From contig CAJTCE010000002.1 of the NCBI GenBank assembly GCA_910574745.1, forward strand, positions 124,001-188,000: a DNA stretch of 64,000 nucleotides, read 5' to 3'. This document shows positions 34,886-43,927 of the stretch, piece after piece (the first letter of the stretch is position 1; every line of letters begins with the position of its first letter). The notes beneath the pieces were generated by a model. It had not been told where the DNA came from, did no database searches, and was given only the letters and a program-made list of their open reading frames with translations. Position numbers and translations under genes: made by a program. Source of the DNA: Lachnospiraceae bacterium. GTDB lineage: Bacteria > Bacillota > Clostridia > Lachnospirales > Lachnospiraceae.

Positions 34886-35734
34886 ATGAAAAAAATTATT
34901 GTGACAGGATGTAACGGACAGCTTGGAAGAGCGGTTAATGAGTTGTATGCAGGAAGCGATAAATACGAATTGGTAAACACCGATGTGGCGGAGCTGGATA
35001 TTACGGATATAGATGCTGTGTTAAGGCTTGTAAGGGAAGTAAAACCTTATGCCATTATTAACTGTGCGGCGCACACGGGCGTGGATGCCTGTGAGGAACA
35101 GGTGGATCTGGCATATAAAATTAATGCTATCGGACCGAGAAATTTAAGCATTGGTGCCACGGAAACCGGGGCGAAAATGATTCAGATTTCCACAGACTAT
35201 GTTCTGGACGGAAAAGGGACAAGACCCTATATCGAGTTTGATCCTACGGGTCCGGAAGGAATGTACGGCAAGACCAAATTAGCGGGAGAAAACTTTGTAA
35301 AGGATTTTGCAAAGGACTACTTTATCCTGCGTACAGCCTGGCTTTACGGAGACGGCAAAAACTTTATCAAGACAATGCTGCGCCTTTCCGAGACAAAAGA
35401 AGAGGTGGCGGTTGTAGGAGACCAGGTAGGAACCCCTACCAGCGCTAAGGAGCTTGCAAAGGCAATCGACGTGTTGCTTCCTACGGAAAATTACGGGTTA
35501 TTCCATGCTACCTGCGAGGGCAGCTGCAGCTGGGCACAGTTTGCAGAGGAGATTTTCCGCAGGGGCGGGAAGAATACAAGAGTAAAGACGATAACCACAG
35601 AGGAATTTGGCGCGCCTGCTCCCAGACCCGCTTATTCCATTCTGGAAAATTATATGTTTAAGCTGACCACGGACTTTAAGTTTGCGGACTGGCATGATGC
35701 GTTTAACGAATATATGGAAACCCTGCTGGCGTAA
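34886..35734 (+). CDS. rfbD: dTDP-4-dehydrorhamnose reductase (RmlD)
   Basis: 282 aa, the usual length. Rossmann motif TGCNGQLGRAV at 7-17, ISTDYVLDG at 101-109, and the catalytic YGKTK (Y127, K131). It reduces dTDP-4-keto-L-rhamnose to dTDP-L-rhamnose. RmlA, RmlB and RmlC are not in the window, so rhamnose would depend on genes elsewhere. An AGGAG-type site (AAAAGGAGAAAAG) precedes the ATG. Confidence 0.9.
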   Translation: MKKIIVTGCNGQLGRAVNELYAGSDKYELVNTDVAELDITDIDAVLRLVREVKPYAIINCAAHTGVDACEEQVDLAYKINAIGPRNLSIGATETGAKMIQISTDYVLDGKGTRPYIEFDPTGPEGMYGKTKLAGENFVKDFAKDYFILRTAWLYGDGKNFIKTMLRLSETKEEVAVVGDQVGTPTSAKELAKAIDVLLPTENYGLFHATCEGSCSWAQFAEEIFRRGGKNTRVKTITTEEFGAPAPRPAYSILENYMFKLTTDFKFADWHDAFNEYMETLLA

Positions 35735-35771
35735 ACGGCATAAGGGATGCTTGGAAATATAGGAGTCATTG

Positions 35772-36920
35772 ATGAAACAGGCGGTAAAACTGGATTATCT
35801 GGATGGACTTAAGGTATTGTCCTGCCTGATGATTTTTAACTTTCATTTTATAAATTTCTTTTATCCGGGGGCATACAGCCTTTTGCCGGAGCATTTTCAT
35901 ACCCGGTCCTTAGAATATATTTTTGGTTCAACACCTCTTAATATTCTGGCGGGCGGGAAATTCGGCGTCAGGATTTTTATGACCTTGAGCGGTTTTTTTG
36001 TGGGTTACCGTTTTTTCCTGACAGGGGAAAAGAAATCCTTAAAGACCGGTGTGATCAAAAAATATTTCAGGTTGATTTTACCCATTGTGCTGGTCAATGT
36101 TTTGATTTTTGTTTTGATGAGCCTTGGGGCATACAAAAATCACGAGGCTTCCCTCTTGGCAGGTTCTGAGGTTTTTGTAGGCAATTACAATACCTTTACT
36201 CCCGGCGTTTTCGGGGCTTTAAAGGAAGCCCTATGGGGGTGCTTTGTAACCGGGGAAAATCAGTATAACGGCCCGCTGTGGTTTATTTATTATGAATTTT
36301 TCGGGACATTGCTGATTGCGGCGATCCTGTCCCTCCTTGGGGAAAGCAGGGCAAGATATATTGTATATGCCGTGGCGGCGGTTATTTTTATCAGGTCGGA
36401 CTTTTTGCCCTTTATTCTGGGAACGGTAGTTTGTGACCTGACCTACCGGACGCCCAAATGGCTTGAACGGCTTTCCGGGCAGAAGTGGCTTATGGCGCTG
36501 TTGCTTTTGGGCGGGGTATTTCTGGGGTCCTTTCCTCCTATCGGGGAAAGAATGGAAGGTACGATGTATCAGTTTTTTCCCTTAAAGATCATTCTGTTTT
36601 ATAATGTAGGGGCGTCCATGGTTATTTATGCCTTACTGCATTTAAAAGGGCCTGCAAAGCTTTTATCCTTTAAGCCCTTTGTATGGTTTAATCAGTTTAC
36701 CTATGGGTTTTATTTGATTCACTTTATGATATTGTGTACCTTTTCCTGCGGGTTTTATCTGGCGCTTCAGGACAAAATGAATTATCATGTGCTTGCACTT
36801 CTCAATTTTGTCATAAGCTTTGTGCTGACAACCTTTTTATCCTATCTGATGAATAAATTTGTGGAGAAGCCCGGTATCAGGCTGGCGGGAAAGATAGGAG
36901 CCTATTTTGATACCCATTGA
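35772..36920 (+). CDS. Membrane acyltransferase 3 (OafA-like), first of three
   Basis: 382 aa from ATG 35772, six bases after AGGAG. About ten membrane helices. The N-terminal motif YLDGLKVLSCLMIFNFHFINF contains the His conserved in AT3 enzymes, and GVRIFMTLSGFFVGYRF is a family hallmark. These enzymes move acetyl or other acyl groups across the membrane onto surface sugars. It is the first of three consecutive AT3 genes that differ strongly from one another. Confidence 0.85.
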   Translation: MKQAVKLDYLDGLKVLSCLMIFNFHFINFFYPGAYSLLPEHFHTRSLEYIFGSTPLNILAGGKFGVRIFMTLSGFFVGYRFFLTGEKKSLKTGVIKKYFRLILPIVLVNVLIFVLMSLGAYKNHEASLLAGSEVFVGNYNTFTPGVFGALKEALWGCFVTGENQYNGPLWFIYYEFFGTLLIAAILSLLGESRARYIVYAVAAVIFIRSDFLPFILGTVVCDLTYRTPKWLERLSGQKWLMALLLLGGVFLGSFPPIGERMEGTMYQFFPLKIILFYNVGASMVIYALLHLKGPAKLLSFKPFVWFNQFTYGFYLIHFMILCTFSCGFYLALQDKMNYHVLALLNFVISFVLTTFLSYLMNKFVEKPGIRLAGKIGAYFDTH

Positions 36921-37015
36921 TACCCGTTGAAAATGGTATGGTCAGTGTGAAAAGGTGATTCTCGAAAGAATGCGACTTCTCCAGAGTTTATGAAAGGAAT
37001 AGATGGCGGAAAAGG

Positions 37016-38161
37016 ATGGAACAGAAAGGAAGCCGGAGAGAAAACTGGATAGATGCAGCGAAAGGCATTGCGATTCTGATTGTGGTTTTAAATCACAGCG
37101 GACTTGTGATTTCCGGCGTTAATTTCTGGGGCGGTATGTTTTATGTGCCGGCCTTTTTCCTGTTAGCGGGATATACATATGAGCCAAAAGAGGAAAGCTA
37201 TAAAAGCTTTGTGAAAAGAAAGGCAAAAAGGCTGCTGGTTCCCTATTTTGTCACAAACATAGTATTGGCACTGTTCTTTCTGGTAAAGGATCTGCTTTTG
37301 GGCGGTTTTAGGATGACAGGTAAGGCAGGGGTATCTTTTTTGGGAATTTTGTACGGAAGAAATCAGCTTCTGAAGGCAGGAAACGCTTTTGGAGCTTTTG
37401 AAACACCGGGATTTGTTGTCAATTTCATGCCAAATCTGAATGCGCCGACATGGTTTCTGCCGGCTTTATTTCTGGTTCTGATCTGCGCAGACGGATTATT
37501 CAGGCTGATGAAGCGAAATAAGAAAAGGGTTTATCTGTTTACGGCGGTTTTGGCATTTTTAATGCTGTCCTATTATTATCTGGTTCCTTTCATGCTTCCG
37601 TGGTGTCTGGATATTCTGCCCTATCTGTCAGGATTCTTTTTAATAGGCTATGAATTAAAGGATGGGTGCCTTTTTGGGAAATTGGATGAAGCGGCGCCCC
37701 CGGTTAAGTATGGAGCAATAGCCGGGATTTTGACAGTAACTGTGATAAGCGGCCTGTATAACGGTTCGTCAAATCTGTCTCTTAGTTATTTTGGAAAAAC
37801 CGTGGCAGTTTCCATGATTTCGGCAGTAAGCTCAAGCTGTGTTTTTTTGCTGATCTTAAGATGGATTGATAAGAAAGTGCCGCAGTTCATAAAACTTGCG
37901 GGAAGACTTAGCAAATACACGCTGACTATTTTATGCTGGCACTATTTTGTCATGCAGATGTTTTACGCTTTTGCGGCAGTGATAATACCCGGCATAGGGA
38001 CGGGGAAGGGGCAAAGCCTGATACAGCTTGCAGGGATTGTCCTCTCGGTTACAGCCTGCGTAATACTGCATTACATTTATGAAAGAATCAGGAAGAGTCG
38101 GAAGCATGGCAAAAATGGCAATGATAATAATGACAGGAGGAAGGATGCTTGGAACAGTTGA
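37016..38161 (+). CDS. Membrane acyltransferase 3, second of three (NolL/WcaF-like topology)
   Basis: 381 aa with about ten membrane helices. NWIDAAKGIAILIVVLNHSG and YVPAFFLLAGYTY are the AT3 signature, similar to fucose/sugar O-acetyltransferases of the short AT3 group. The C-terminus is basic and Asn-rich (RKSRKHGKNGNDNNDRRKD). The next AT3 gene starts inside its end with a 13-nt overlap. The 95-nt gap upstream shows no clear promoter or terminator. Confidence 0.85.
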   Translation: MEQKGSRRENWIDAAKGIAILIVVLNHSGLVISGVNFWGGMFYVPAFFLLAGYTYEPKEESYKSFVKRKAKRLLVPYFVTNIVLALFFLVKDLLLGGFRMTGKAGVSFLGILYGRNQLLKAGNAFGAFETPGFVVNFMPNLNAPTWFLPALFLVLICADGLFRLMKRNKKRVYLFTAVLAFLMLSYYYLVPFMLPWCLDILPYLSGFFLIGYELKDGCLFGKLDEAAPPVKYGAIAGILTVTVISGLYNGSSNLSLSYFGKTVAVSMISAVSSSCVFLLILRWIDKKVPQFIKLAGRLSKYTLTILCWHYFVMQMFYAFAAVIIPGIGTGKGQSLIQLAGIVLSVTACVILHYIYERIRKSRKHGKNGNDNNDRRKDAWNS

Positions 38162-39240
38162 AAAAGCGGGATGAGGGGCTGGATGCGGTAAAAGGCTTTG
38201 CCATATTGCTTGTTATGCTGGGACATTGCATTGTGCTAAACAATCTTTCGGATCCCTATCTTTATGACGCCATTGTGGCAATCCAAATGCCTTTGTTTAT
38301 GGCGGTCAGCGGTTTTACGGCAGGAGGGGGGGCGTTCGGAAAACCGGATTTGAAAAAAGAGTCCGCCAGATTCGGGAGACGTACAGTATCCTACCTGCTC
38401 CCTTTTTTTTCATGGCTCTTTTTAACCCATATTACGAACCCGCTGGCTGAGCTGAAGCTTCAGCTCTTTGCTCTGGACAGGGGGCTCTGGTTTTTGATGA
38501 CGCTGTGGATTGTAACCGTGGCAGTCATGATCGCCGCCTATATAGCGGACTATGCTGCGTGGAAGATTGAAAACCGCAGGGCGAAAGGAATTCTGCGTTT
38601 TCTGGTTTTTGGCGTTATTATGGCAGTATGCTATCTGGGCTTTGTCATCTGGGGCAGGAGCGGAAATACCTTTTTAAGCCCCAGCTTGACGGTAAAATAT
38701 CTGCCCTTTTATGTTGCGGGATATTTATGGAGCTATTATGTAATTCCTTTTATAAGCGCTTATAAGGGGAAACAGAGGGATAAAAGGGGAGAAAAAGAGA
38801 AGGGGAATATCATACCTTTTGCTATCTGGATTTTTGCTGTTTTGGCATTTGGATATCTGATAGTCGCCTTCGATATGATTCTGGTAACAGATGCCTTAAC
38901 TTTGATCGCACAGATGACGGCATCTTTTTTGGGAAGCTTCATTTGTTTTTACGGAATCTATCATTTTACAAAAGGACCGCTGAAAAGAATGCTGGCATTT
39001 GTCGGACAGTATACTTTGGAAATTTATGTGCTGCACTTCAGGTTCGCAAGGCTTCTGGGAATCGGGGAAAAGAAACTCAGCCCTTACAGCATTCAGGCTG
39101 TGGGATGGATTATTGCCGCATTTGTGCTTATGAGCCTGTTGACGGCTTTCTGTATATTCCTGCTTAAAAAAGTTCGGATACTGGATTTATTCCTATTTGG
39201 AAAGAGAAGAAGGAAAAAGTCCGCTGACCCTGAGGTATGA
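38149..39240 (+). CDS. Membrane acyltransferase 3, third of three
   Basis: 363 aa. It starts at TTG 38149, with AGGAGG about 8 nt upstream; the nearby ATG is out of frame. The AT3 signature GLDAVKGFAILLVMLGHCIV and MPLFMAVSGFTAG is present, followed by about ten helices and a Lys/Arg-rich tail. It is coupled to the preceding AT3 gene by overlap. It ends 15 bp from the stop of a convergent gene with no clear terminator. Confidence 0.85.
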   Translation: MEQLKKRDEGLDAVKGFAILLVMLGHCIVLNNLSDPYLYDAIVAIQMPLFMAVSGFTAGGGAFGKPDLKKESARFGRRTVSYLLPFFSWLFLTHITNPLAELKLQLFALDRGLWFLMTLWIVTVAVMIAAYIADYAAWKIENRRAKGILRFLVFGVIMAVCYLGFVIWGRSGNTFLSPSLTVKYLPFYVAGYLWSYYVIPFISAYKGKQRDKRGEKEKGNIIPFAIWIFAVLAFGYLIVAFDMILVTDALTLIAQMTASFLGSFICFYGIYHFTKGPLKRMLAFVGQYTLEIYVLHFRFARLLGIGEKKLSPYSIQAVGWIIAAFVLMSLLTAFCIFLLKKVRILDLFLFGKRRRKKSADPEV

Positions 39241-39255
39241 TTTGGGAGCGGCGGT

Positions 39256-40875
39256 CTATTTTTTTCTTTGTGAAAATACTGTTGGAACGGCGTTTTTCTG
39301 GGCATATTCAATAGCAGAAACCAACAGGAAAAATACGGTTACGAACATGACCGGATAGCTGTATTGTATAAAAGACGCAGGCGCCGTTAAAAAGATAACA
39401 ACCTCTCTGGCAAGAAGGGAAGCCAGGGAGAAAAATGCAAACCATTTCCGTTTGATAAAAGCAATCAGCAGGGAAAGCATAAGTAACGCCAAAACGGGGA
39501 GATAAGCTTCCCCGCCGCAGCTAAATAAAAAGGCGGCTATGGCGTCGGTTCCTGAAACGGGAATCCGCTTATTTCCTTCAATCAGTTCAAATCCGTAATT
39601 TCTATCGCTCTGGTATAAATGAAACTCCGAGGTGTTTACCGGCTCCAATCCCATAACAAGAGAAGCATCATAATTGTAGATGCCGTTGGTTACGAGAAAC
39701 AGCTGCAGCCTTTCGGCAAAGTACAAATCAAGATTGTGGGCAATCAGACGGAGTGCGCTCTTCAAATAGGCCTTTTGGGCAGCGTCATCAGCGCCCGTCT
39801 GAGTAAAACGGCCTTCATTAAAATCCGAATTATACCGGTTATAGGAGCTGCAGGACAGGGTTTCATAGCTGATGTAATCCAGATCGATAACGGCATTGAT
39901 ATTCTCAAGGTCTTCCTCTGCGCCGGCATAAGTCTGATCCCTGTGAATGATCAGGGAAAGGGGCCTGACGGTGGAGATGATCAGATAATCACTGCCGTAA
40001 TATTTTTTCTCTCCTTTTGACTGGGGAAGCTTCATGGTCCCAAAGAAAACGGCAAAAAGAAGCAGAAACAGTAGAATTTTTTTGAATCCTGTTCTGTAAC
40101 AGAGAGGAATCAGTATAAGGCAAAAGACAATCAAAACGATACCTTCGCTGCGCCAGAAGCAAAGCAGGGCGGCAAGGGCGGATAACATTAGAAGTTTTCC
40201 GGCGGCCAGCTTTTGCTGCTCCTTTTTTTCAAAATACAGGAAAGCAAAAAAGAATAAAAAGAAGGGCGCATATAATGCCGGACGGAAACACATTAAAGCG
40301 GATAACAGCACAAAGGGCATAAGACCGCACAATAAAATCACATATTTTATTTTTGTGGAAAACAGTTTGTCCGTTTTATAGAAGATATAAGAAAATACCA
40401 ATGCAAGGCATAGATCATTTAAGATAATGGGCCCTGTGGAGGCGGGAAACAGGGACATTCCCGTCATAAAATACAGAGAGGTCAGGTAATTGTGCCAGTA
40501 AACGGGATAGTATCTGGTAGCATATCCGAAAATGATGGTATCGTCGCTCATATAATATCCCGGATAGCTGCACAGTAATAAAATGATATAGAATAGGAAA
40601 AATCCTGAAAAGGCAAATAAAAGCTTTTTGTGCCTCAGACCGTAATGGAAGAATTCCAACATTCCCCAGATTATGAGAAATACAAGGATTTTGGAAAAAA
40701 AGTGCATGAAAGAAACCGCCCCTGAATCAATGGGCAGGCAGTTCATATTTAGCGGGTCGGCCGTAAAGGTTTTTCTGTCTGTAAAAAAGGTTATGCAAAA
40801 GAGCAGGACAGCTCCCGCAAAAAGCCCTATATGAATTTTATCCTTTGATTTCAACAGTCTGTTTATTCGTTCCAT
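39256..40875 (-). CDS. Polytopic membrane protein, GT-C-like (possibly DUF6020)
   Basis: 539 aa with about twelve hydrophobic helices. The first extracytoplasmic loop contains CSYPGYYMSDDTIIFGYATRYYP, a position and acidic pair comparable to GT-C catalytic loops and to DUF6020 proteins common in this family of bacteria. A large soluble loop (~290-430) faces outside. It reads away from the next gene, with about 130 bp between their starts. A role as a transferase, polymerase or ligase of the surface glycan is possible; since no other polymerase is evident, this gene is one candidate. Confidence 0.6.
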   Translation of the reverse strand: MERINRLLKSKDKIHIGLFAGAVLLFCITFFTDRKTFTADPLNMNCLPIDSGAVSFMHFFSKILVFLIIWGMLEFFHYGLRHKKLLFAFSGFFLFYIILLLCSYPGYYMSDDTIIFGYATRYYPVYWHNYLTSLYFMTGMSLFPASTGPIILNDLCLALVFSYIFYKTDKLFSTKIKYVILLCGLMPFVLLSALMCFRPALYAPFFLFFFAFLYFEKKEQQKLAAGKLLMLSALAALLCFWRSEGIVLIVFCLILIPLCYRTGFKKILLFLLLFAVFFGTMKLPQSKGEKKYYGSDYLIISTVRPLSLIIHRDQTYAGAEEDLENINAVIDLDYISYETLSCSSYNRYNSDFNEGRFTQTGADDAAQKAYLKSALRLIAHNLDLYFAERLQLFLVTNGIYNYDASLVMGLEPVNTSEFHLYQSDRNYGFELIEGNKRIPVSGTDAIAAFLFSCGGEAYLPVLALLMLSLLIAFIKRKWFAFFSLASLLAREVVIFLTAPASFIQYSYPVMFVTVFFLLVSAIEYAQKNAVPTVFSQRKK

Positions 40876-41004
40876 ATTGGTTATTATACCCCAGGAGGGC
40901 GGTTAAATCTACCAAAACCTAATCGCTGGTCAAAAGTCACTCCCAATATTTGTCTGTGTCCATAAAAAATAATGACTTTAAGAAATTTTTTTGGATAATT
41001 GAAG

Positions 41005-43107
41005 ATGCTAAAGATTTTTGGTCAAGCTTACAATCCTTCTCTTTGCTTGCTATTTCACTTGATATTTGTTATATTTTACCTGTTCAGTCATACAGGAAGG
41101 GAAAAGATAATGCTTCTTATTTTACCGGCGGTAATGATCGCTTTATACAAGTATTTTAAATGCAAAACAAAAGAAACGGCGGAGGCTGTGGCAAGGACAA
41201 TCTTAATGTTTGAGCTGCTGGTATTGGGAATCAATAATCTGTTTTCCGCTTTCCGGGCCTTAAACAGATATACGGTACTGCTTTCCTGGCTGATCGTATT
41301 TTTTGTTACGATGGTATTTTACGGAAAGAATAAGGAACCGGGGGAAAGAACGGTGCAAAAGGCAGAAATGGATGGCGGGGATTCATGGAGCAGGCCCCTG
41401 CGCATGATCATGCTGGGTATACTCCTTGTTCTTTCGGTTGTTTTGTTTATAGGAGCAATTTTTACGGTGCCCTATAATTTTGATTCCATGTCCTATCATC
41501 TGGCCCGGATTGGATACTGGATCGATCATCAAAGCGTTTCTCACTATGTATGTAATATTGACAGACAGATTTATTCTCCCGTGTTGTCGGAATATAATCT
41601 TTTGCACATTATGCTTCTTGGAGGAAACGATACTTTTGTCAATTTCCTGCAATACATTTCTATGTTCGCAGCGGCATATTTTATTTATAAAAGCGCAAGG
41701 GGGCTTGGGACAAACCGCACCTTTGCTTTGTTTGGGGCGTTTGTATTTATGATGATGCCCCTTACAATTTCCCAATCCGTTACCACCCAGAATGATTTGT
41801 TCGTAACGGTGTTTTTTGCCATTTTTATCTATAAGCTGGTTGAAGCTATTAAATGGGACAAGATTGTACTGGATAGACAGCAGATGACTGCCATTGTAAT
41901 GCTGGGGCTTACGGTAGCCTTTTCCTATCTGGCAAAAACCAGTGTCTGCGCGTCTATGTTATTCTTTATGCCATGGCTTTTGATTGTCAGGCTGCAGAAA
42001 AAGGATAAGCCGGTTAAGCTTTTCGGCAGCGTCTGTATTGCAGCGGTAAGTATTATCCTACCGGTATCGGAAACATGGATACGAACCTATCTTTCCAGCG
42101 GCAGTCTGATGACGGATACTGCCAGCGGGGATATTATGGTGGCAACCAAAAACGTCAGCTATATTGTAGTCAATATTTTGAAGAATTTTTCCCTTTTGAT
42201 TACCCAGAACTTTTACAGGGGTTTAAACGGATTTGTATACCGAATTGCCATCGGCGTCGGACAGCTTTTGGGCGTGGAGGTCAATCATGAAGCCATAGCT
42301 TTCCATGGCTTTGACTTTCTTCATCATATGAATATGGGAGAAGATATGTATTCCCATGATAAAACGCCCAGTGCCTTTGCGGCGTATCTGGCAGTTTTAG
42401 GCGGGATTTTACTGGTTGTTCTGCTCATGCGCCTTGTAATAAAAAGAAAGAGGCTGGTAAGAGAAACAAAACGCCAGTGGGGATTATCCCTGGGCTTTGC
42501 CCTGTCTGCATGGCTTTCATTCGGCTTTATTATGGCGCTTTTGCGCTGGCAGCCATGGGGAACAAGGCTTATGTACCCTGCGCTGGCGATTACGGTAATC
42601 ATGAGCGCAAATCTGCTGTGGCTGTTTTTGGAAAAGTTAAAAAAAGGCGTGCAAAGCGCTGTGCTGATATTGCTGATCGGTTTATGCACTTTACTGGCAG
42701 CGCCTTCCGTGACCTATAATATGAATCAGGCGGGTAACTTTTTAAAGAATGGCTGCGAGGACAGAATGTCTTACTATTTTGTATACAATCAACGGCGGAC
42801 GTCCTATGAAGAGCTTCTTGCCCATGCAAGGGAGGAGGGCGTAAAAGACATCGGACTGATTATTTCGGGAGACGGCTACGATTATCCCCTTTGGCTTATG
42901 TTTCATGACGAATATCCCCAAGGAAAGCTGCGCCATATTGTTGCGGAAAGCCAGGGGGAACAAAACCGGGATGCGCCTGAAGCGATTCTTATGGTAGAAC
43001 GGGATGCGCTTGCTTTGGGAGATGTTTATGAATACGGCGGACAGATTTATGTTTGCACTTATGTCAATGAAGGGAATCGGGACGCCTATTTAAGCAGGAG
43101 GGAATAG
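41005..43107 (+). CDS. Large GT39-like membrane glycosyltransferase candidate
   Basis: About 700 aa from ATG 41005; TTG 40999 or ATG 41110, which has a much better AGGAAGGG site, are alternative starts that change the first membrane segment. About eleven to twelve helices. The first long loop has VPYNFDSMSYHLARIGYW, the DSxxYH arrangement of GT39-like enzymes, then NDTFVNFLQY and TTQNDLFVT. A soluble C-terminal domain (~585-702) carries YVYNQRRTSYEELLAHAREEGVKDIGL. It would use lipid-linked sugars outside the membrane. It is divergent from the preceding gene. Confidence 0.7.
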   Translation: MLKIFGQAYNPSLCLLFHLIFVIFYLFSHTGREKIMLLILPAVMIALYKYFKCKTKETAEAVARTILMFELLVLGINNLFSAFRALNRYTVLLSWLIVFFVTMVFYGKNKEPGERTVQKAEMDGGDSWSRPLRMIMLGILLVLSVVLFIGAIFTVPYNFDSMSYHLARIGYWIDHQSVSHYVCNIDRQIYSPVLSEYNLLHIMLLGGNDTFVNFLQYISMFAAAYFIYKSARGLGTNRTFALFGAFVFMMMPLTISQSVTTQNDLFVTVFFAIFIYKLVEAIKWDKIVLDRQQMTAIVMLGLTVAFSYLAKTSVCASMLFFMPWLLIVRLQKKDKPVKLFGSVCIAAVSIILPVSETWIRTYLSSGSLMTDTASGDIMVATKNVSYIVVNILKNFSLLITQNFYRGLNGFVYRIAIGVGQLLGVEVNHEAIAFHGFDFLHHMNMGEDMYSHDKTPSAFAAYLAVLGGILLVVLLMRLVIKRKRLVRETKRQWGLSLGFALSAWLSFGFIMALLRWQPWGTRLMYPALAITVIMSANLLWLFLEKLKKGVQSAVLILLIGLCTLLAAPSVTYNMNQAGNFLKNGCEDRMSYYFVYNQRRTSYEELLAHAREEGVKDIGLIISGDGYDYPLWLMFHDEYPQGKLRHIVAESQGEQNRDAPEAILMVERDALALGDVYEYGGQIYVCTYVNEGNRDAYLSRRE

Positions 43108-43193
43108 TATTTCGGCGGCGGGCGGCTTTGTTACAATATAATTTTGAAAAAAGGTTAATTATTTACAGATGTAATCCGATAGAATAGAAAAGA

Positions 43194-43208
43194 GCCGAAT
43201 CGTTCGGC
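43194..43208. repeat. Short inverted repeat in the leader of the DUF6033 gene
   Basis: GCCGAA-TCG-TTCGGC forms a perfect 6-bp inverted repeat 43 bp before the ATG at 43252. A TATAAT at 43137-43142 and a TAGAAT at 43180-43185 lie upstream but neither has a good -35 box. It may be an operator or an RNA hairpin. Confidence 0.4.
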
Positions 43209-43251
43209 AGGCAGGGAAAAGGACTTCGAATGGATTCAAGGAGGATAAATT

Positions 43252-43872
43252 ATGGCAGTTAAAGTAGGAAACAGCTGGGTATCGGAAGCGGCATACACAT
43301 ATGCAAAATCAAGGGTCAATGAAAATGCCGGCTCAGAAGGGAAACAGGAAGATTCCATGTTAAGCAAATTATCGGAAAAGTATCCGGATTTGCAGTTTAG
43401 CACTAATACGGCGCCTTTTTCGGGAGACGGGAGAAATAATATCGGAATTGCACCCAATATTTTAAAAGAGATGGAGAACGACCCGGAGAAGAGACTGGAA
43501 TATGAGGCATTGATTTATGACTGCAACCAGGCAATTAAAAATATGCCCGCCACGACGCAGAACGGGAGCACTATTAAATCCTTTGGATTTATTATAAATT
43601 CTGACGGCAGTCTGGGGGCATGGAGTATATCCGAAAGCGGCGGAAATACAAATCGCAACAGATATTCCTTGGACAAAAAAGATAAAGACAGCTGGCTCGA
43701 TAAAATTTTAGAGAAGAAGAAACAGAAGAAATTGGAAGAAAAGAAACTGGAAGAAAAAAGGCAGATTAAAAAGGAAGAGCAGGCAGAGCTGCAGGAAAAG
43801 CTGATGGAAGCGGCAGGCAGTACAAAAGACCAGACACAGATAGCAGGCAGTATCGTAGATTTAAAGGCTTAA
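43252..43872 (+). CDS. DUF6033-like protein with charged coiled-coil tail
   Basis: 206 aa with a strong AAGGAGG site. It has no signal peptide or membrane segment. The N-terminal two thirds include YPDLQFSTNTAPFSG and NNIGIAPNILKEMENDPEKRLEYEALIYDC, as in DUF6033 proteins found in Lachnospiraceae. Residues ~150-190 are a Lys/Glu-rich helix (KKKQKKLEEKKLEEKRQIKKEE) likely to be a coiled coil. Function is unknown; such proteins are often found in motile species. It is monocistronic and converges with the GT52-like gene. Confidence 0.7.
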   Translation: MAVKVGNSWVSEAAYTYAKSRVNENAGSEGKQEDSMLSKLSEKYPDLQFSTNTAPFSGDGRNNIGIAPNILKEMENDPEKRLEYEALIYDCNQAIKNMPATTQNGSTIKSFGFIINSDGSLGAWSISESGGNTNRNRYSLDKKDKDSWLDKILEKKKQKKLEEKKLEEKRQIKKEEQAELQEKLMEAAGSTKDQTQIAGSIVDLKA

Positions 43873-43891
43873 GTAAACCTGTTTATAAAGG

Positions 43892-43927
43892 GAAGTGGAG
43901 GCGTTATAACAATGCTTCCACTTCTTT
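43892..43927. terminator. Shared terminator between convergent genes
   Basis: GAAGTGGAGGC (43892-43902) pairs with GCTTCCACTTC (43914-43924) with one G-U pair, followed by TTT on the plus strand. The stop codon of the minus-strand gene lies within it at 43904. Confidence 0.55.

Noticed and set aside
43175-43201. Possible sigma-28 flagellar promoter (TAAT ... GCCGAATC) ahead of the DUF6033 gene.
   Set aside because: The spacer is about 18 bp rather than 15 and the -35 element is imperfect; GCCGAA is better explained as one arm of the short inverted repeat.
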